64,000 bases of DNA, from NCBI GenBank assembly GCA_964392985.1, contig CAYMSF010000009.1, forward strand, positions 21,728 to 85,727. Reading direction: 5' to 3'. A model generated the notes under the pieces. The model was not told the origin of the DNA and did not search any database. It saw only the letters and a program-made list of their open reading frames with translations. Shown here piece by piece: positions 62,122 through 64,000 of the stretch (positions are counted from its first letter, which is position 1; each line of letters opens with the position of its first letter). Both the position numbers and the translations under genes were made by a program. Origin of the DNA: CAYMSF01 sp964392985 (GTDB lineage: Bacteria; Verrucomicrobiota; Lentisphaeria; Victivallales; Victivallaceae).

Positions 62122-64000
62122 ATGTTTTTGAGAATTATATTGATATTTATAATACTGGCGATTTGCGGCAATATATTGGCTGAAGAGTTTAAGTGGAATA
62201 CTGCGCTTTTAGGGAAGGTCAGCGGTGAAGTCAAGGTTTCGCAAGCGGAGCTTGCAATTAGTTGTGCCGGGCAGGACTCCGGAGAAGATTCAGGTGTTTT
62301 GGCGGCACAAAAATTCAACGACAACATTTGTATTACAGCGGAAGTTTCTAACTGTGTTCAGAGCCAGGGGAAAGGTATTCGCTTCGGAATTTTTATCCGT
62401 TCTGATTTGACACAAAATGCTTCATTCGTTGCCTTTGCCAAACGCCCTGCGAATGACTGGATAGTCGTAACATATAAGAAGCGCGCGGGTCAAAAAATTG
62501 AGGAGAAAGCTCTATATTTAGGTAATGGAAAAAACATTCGCTTCATGAGCTTGCAAAAAAAAGACAATAAAATTATTGCTTCATATTCTCCTGATAAATT
62601 AATTTGGTTCAAATTCTTTGAGCAGGAAATAATAATGCCGGAAACCAGCTATCATGGCGGTTTTTTTTCATCGGCACCAAACTCATCGTATGATGCATTA
62701 TTTAACAACGTTCAAATTGAAAAGAATTTTTCAGATGATCCTGTTTCGTTTAAAAAAATTGAGCCATCAAGCCATGCACTTGATAATTTTGTCGGAATAT
62801 TTCGGCTGAACAAAGCCCAAATGACGCCAAAAGATGAGAAGCATGCAAATGGTTATTTAGACCATTCTCCGTGGAAAAGAACTTATTATAAGAAGGATAA
62901 TATCATTCCTCAATTGGAAATCTTGGGACCGGATGGAGTGGTTTATCCAAACTTCACAGGAGCCGGTTTGGCATCCAGGGAATTTAAAAACTTTCCGGTG
63001 GTCGGAGAAATCAATCCAGGTGATAAAAATTTTCATTCAACCCTTAGTGATATAATCTCCCGTGCTCCGGCATCAGGCGGGACGATCATTTTGAAAAACG
63101 GCGTACATCGTTTAAGCGAGCCAATGATAATTAATCGAAGCAATATTATACTGCGAGGAGAAAGTTTTGAACGTACTATAATTGAATTTTCATATGGATT
63201 GCAAGACAAACAAATCCGTTGGTTTTTCCCGTCATCAGGTACTGAAAAAACCAATGTCAATCCGATGGACTTGATTGAATTTCATGCTAATTTGGATTCT
63301 CCTGCAAATGGCGATAAATCAAAAATGGCTGGAGCTAAATTAAAGGTTGGCGATAAGGATGTTGCGGGTCTTAGATGGTCTGAAACGGAATTGGGGAGAT
63401 TTCGTGTGAGTGTTACCGGAGAGCAAATTTTGCGGCAAGGTGTCGCGCCAGGCGAACATTCTTTGACGGCGCAAGTGACATGGAAAGATGGGACAACGAC
63501 CGAATCAAAGACAAAAATAGTATTGGGCAATGATTACAATCAGTCCTCTTCAAGGTTTGGGGCGGATGCCGCGATCGCTTTCATGGGTGGGCAGTCACCA
63601 GGTAGATATTCGCCGCCATATAATATGAAGCGCGGTGACAAGTCAATAAAAAAAATTGCGGGTTTGCAAGTAAAAACCGGAGATTTATTGTTAATCCACG
63701 CAGGCCCTTCTGACGAGTGGATGAACATGGTTCGCGCTGTACCGCTGAACAATGGCGGGGCATCGTTGTATCGTGAAATAATAGCCAAAGTTGCAGACGT
63801 TAATAACGATGAAATAATTCTGGACAAACCATTGCGCCTTGATTTTGAAGGTGGCAAGTACACCTTCATTAAAAAGATAGAGGCCGTCAGCAATTGTGGA
63901 GTTGAAAATATATCGCTAAAAACTGTTGATAAAATTTGGACGCACGGCATTTATTTCAGCAACGCCTTTAATTGTTTTCTCAATAATGTCAGAATTGAAA
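62122..64000 (+). CDS. Secreted LamG/DUF1349-like plus right-handed beta-helix protein (3' end beyond window)
   Basis: Open from ATG 62122 to the window end (626 residues, no stop), 4 bases after the prepilin stop. A signal peptide of about 20 residues (FLRIILIFIILAICGNILA) is followed by a jelly-roll domain (about 21-205) with NKIIASYSPDKLIWFKF and the GGFFSSAPNSS exit strand, typical of DUF1349/concanavalin-like modules. After about residue 300, HSTLSDIISRAPASGGTIIL and SNIILRGESFERTIIEF open a pectate-lyase-type parallel beta-helix, interrupted near 380-470 by an Ig-like insert ending WKDGTTTES. Near the end DLLLIHAG, ILDKPLRLD and NCGVENISLK resume the helix. Probably a polysaccharide-binding or lyase enzyme, controlled by the neighbouring regulator. 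Catalytic residues are not identifiable. Confidence 0.8.
   Translation, partial: MFLRIILIFIILAICGNILAEEFKWNTALLGKVSGEVKVSQAELAISCAGQDSGEDSGVLAAQKFNDNICITAEVSNCVQSQGKGIRFGIFIRSDLTQNASFVAFAKRPANDWIVVTYKKRAGQKIEEKALYLGNGKNIRFMSLQKKDNKIIASYSPDKLIWFKFFEQEIIMPETSYHGGFFSSAPNSSYDALFNNVQIEKNFSDDPVSFKKIEPSSHALDNFVGIFRLNKAQMTPKDEKHANGYLDHSPWKRTYYKKDNIIPQLEILGPDGVVYPNFTGAGLASREFKNFPVVGEINPGDKNFHSTLSDIISRAPASGGTIILKNGVHRLSEPMIINRSNIILRGESFERTIIEFSYGLQDKQIRWFFPSSGTEKTNVNPMDLIEFHANLDSPANGDKSKMAGAKLKVGDKDVAGLRWSETELGRFRVSVTGEQILRQGVAPGEHSLTAQVTWKDGTTTESKTKIVLGNDYNQSSSRFGADAAIAFMGGQSPGRYSPPYNMKRGDKSIKKIAGLQVKTGDLLLIHAGPSDEWMNMVRAVPLNNGGASLYREIIAKVADVNNDEIILDKPLRLDFEGGKYTFIKKIEAVSNCGVENISLKTVDKIWTHGIYFSNAFNCFLNNVRIE

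Noticed and set aside
1..64000. tRNA and rRNA genes
   Set aside because: I looked for T-loop GGTTCGAATC-like signatures and conserved rRNA blocks in all intergenic gaps and found none.

Overview
The window is a chromosomal segment of an AT-rich Gram-negative bacterium, most likely from the PVC superphylum and probably Lentisphaerota (Victivallis/Lentisphaera-like). The evidence is a prepilin-like protein with an H-x9-DG tail, its neighbouring GntR-headed/LacI-type regulator and secreted beta-helix protein at the right end, an OleA/OleB pair, and lipid A/LPS-type envelope genes. The phylum assignment is inference. I see no phage, insertion sequence, CRISPR array, rRNA or tRNA.

Layout. 1-6.5 kb: end of truB, a DUF2079 membrane protein, a DUF2059 secreted protein, and an overlapping set (YpsA-like carrier, inositol-phosphatase family, rimO, pgsA). 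6.5-12.7 kb: a minus-strand glycogen operon, glgP-glgA-glgB. 13.3-17.5 kb: rfbD, rbsK, a small Smr protein, mazG and ilvC with a strong terminator. 17.6-19.8 kb: cysK, then an isolated mraZ plus small membrane protein unit whose promoter carries five TGG motifs at an exact 10-bp period. 20-31.4 kb: gltA, xerC/D, an SH3 protein, an HtrA-like protease, envelope glycosyl- and methyltransferases, a SpoU methyltransferase, sanA, dus, mutM and a protein built of HNH-associated repeats.

31.7-48.0 kb is the most unusual region: ten closely spaced or overlapping plus-strand genes. ArnB-like aminotransferase and ArnT-like glycosyltransferase genes lead into a 2429-residue two-module nonribosomal peptide synthetase (A-PCP-C-formyltransferase-truncated C-A-PCP-TE). 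Next come an ankyrin lipoprotein, an alkaline-phosphatase-superfamily enzyme, two glycosyltransferases and a polysaccharide flippase. It looks like a locus that makes an amino-sugar-bearing, peptidyl (perhaps N-formylated) surface glycoconjugate.

48.3-64 kb: a DnaQ-like exonuclease, a transglutaminase-fold protein and a RecO-like protein as an overlapping trio; oleA-oleB; zinc-ribbon proteins; an RlmI-like methyltransferase; an RNB nuclease; a lipoprotein; rpsO with a leader hairpin at its ribosome binding site; YhcH; a multi-pass membrane protein; and the regulator/prepilin/secreted beta-helix locus, which runs off the right edge.
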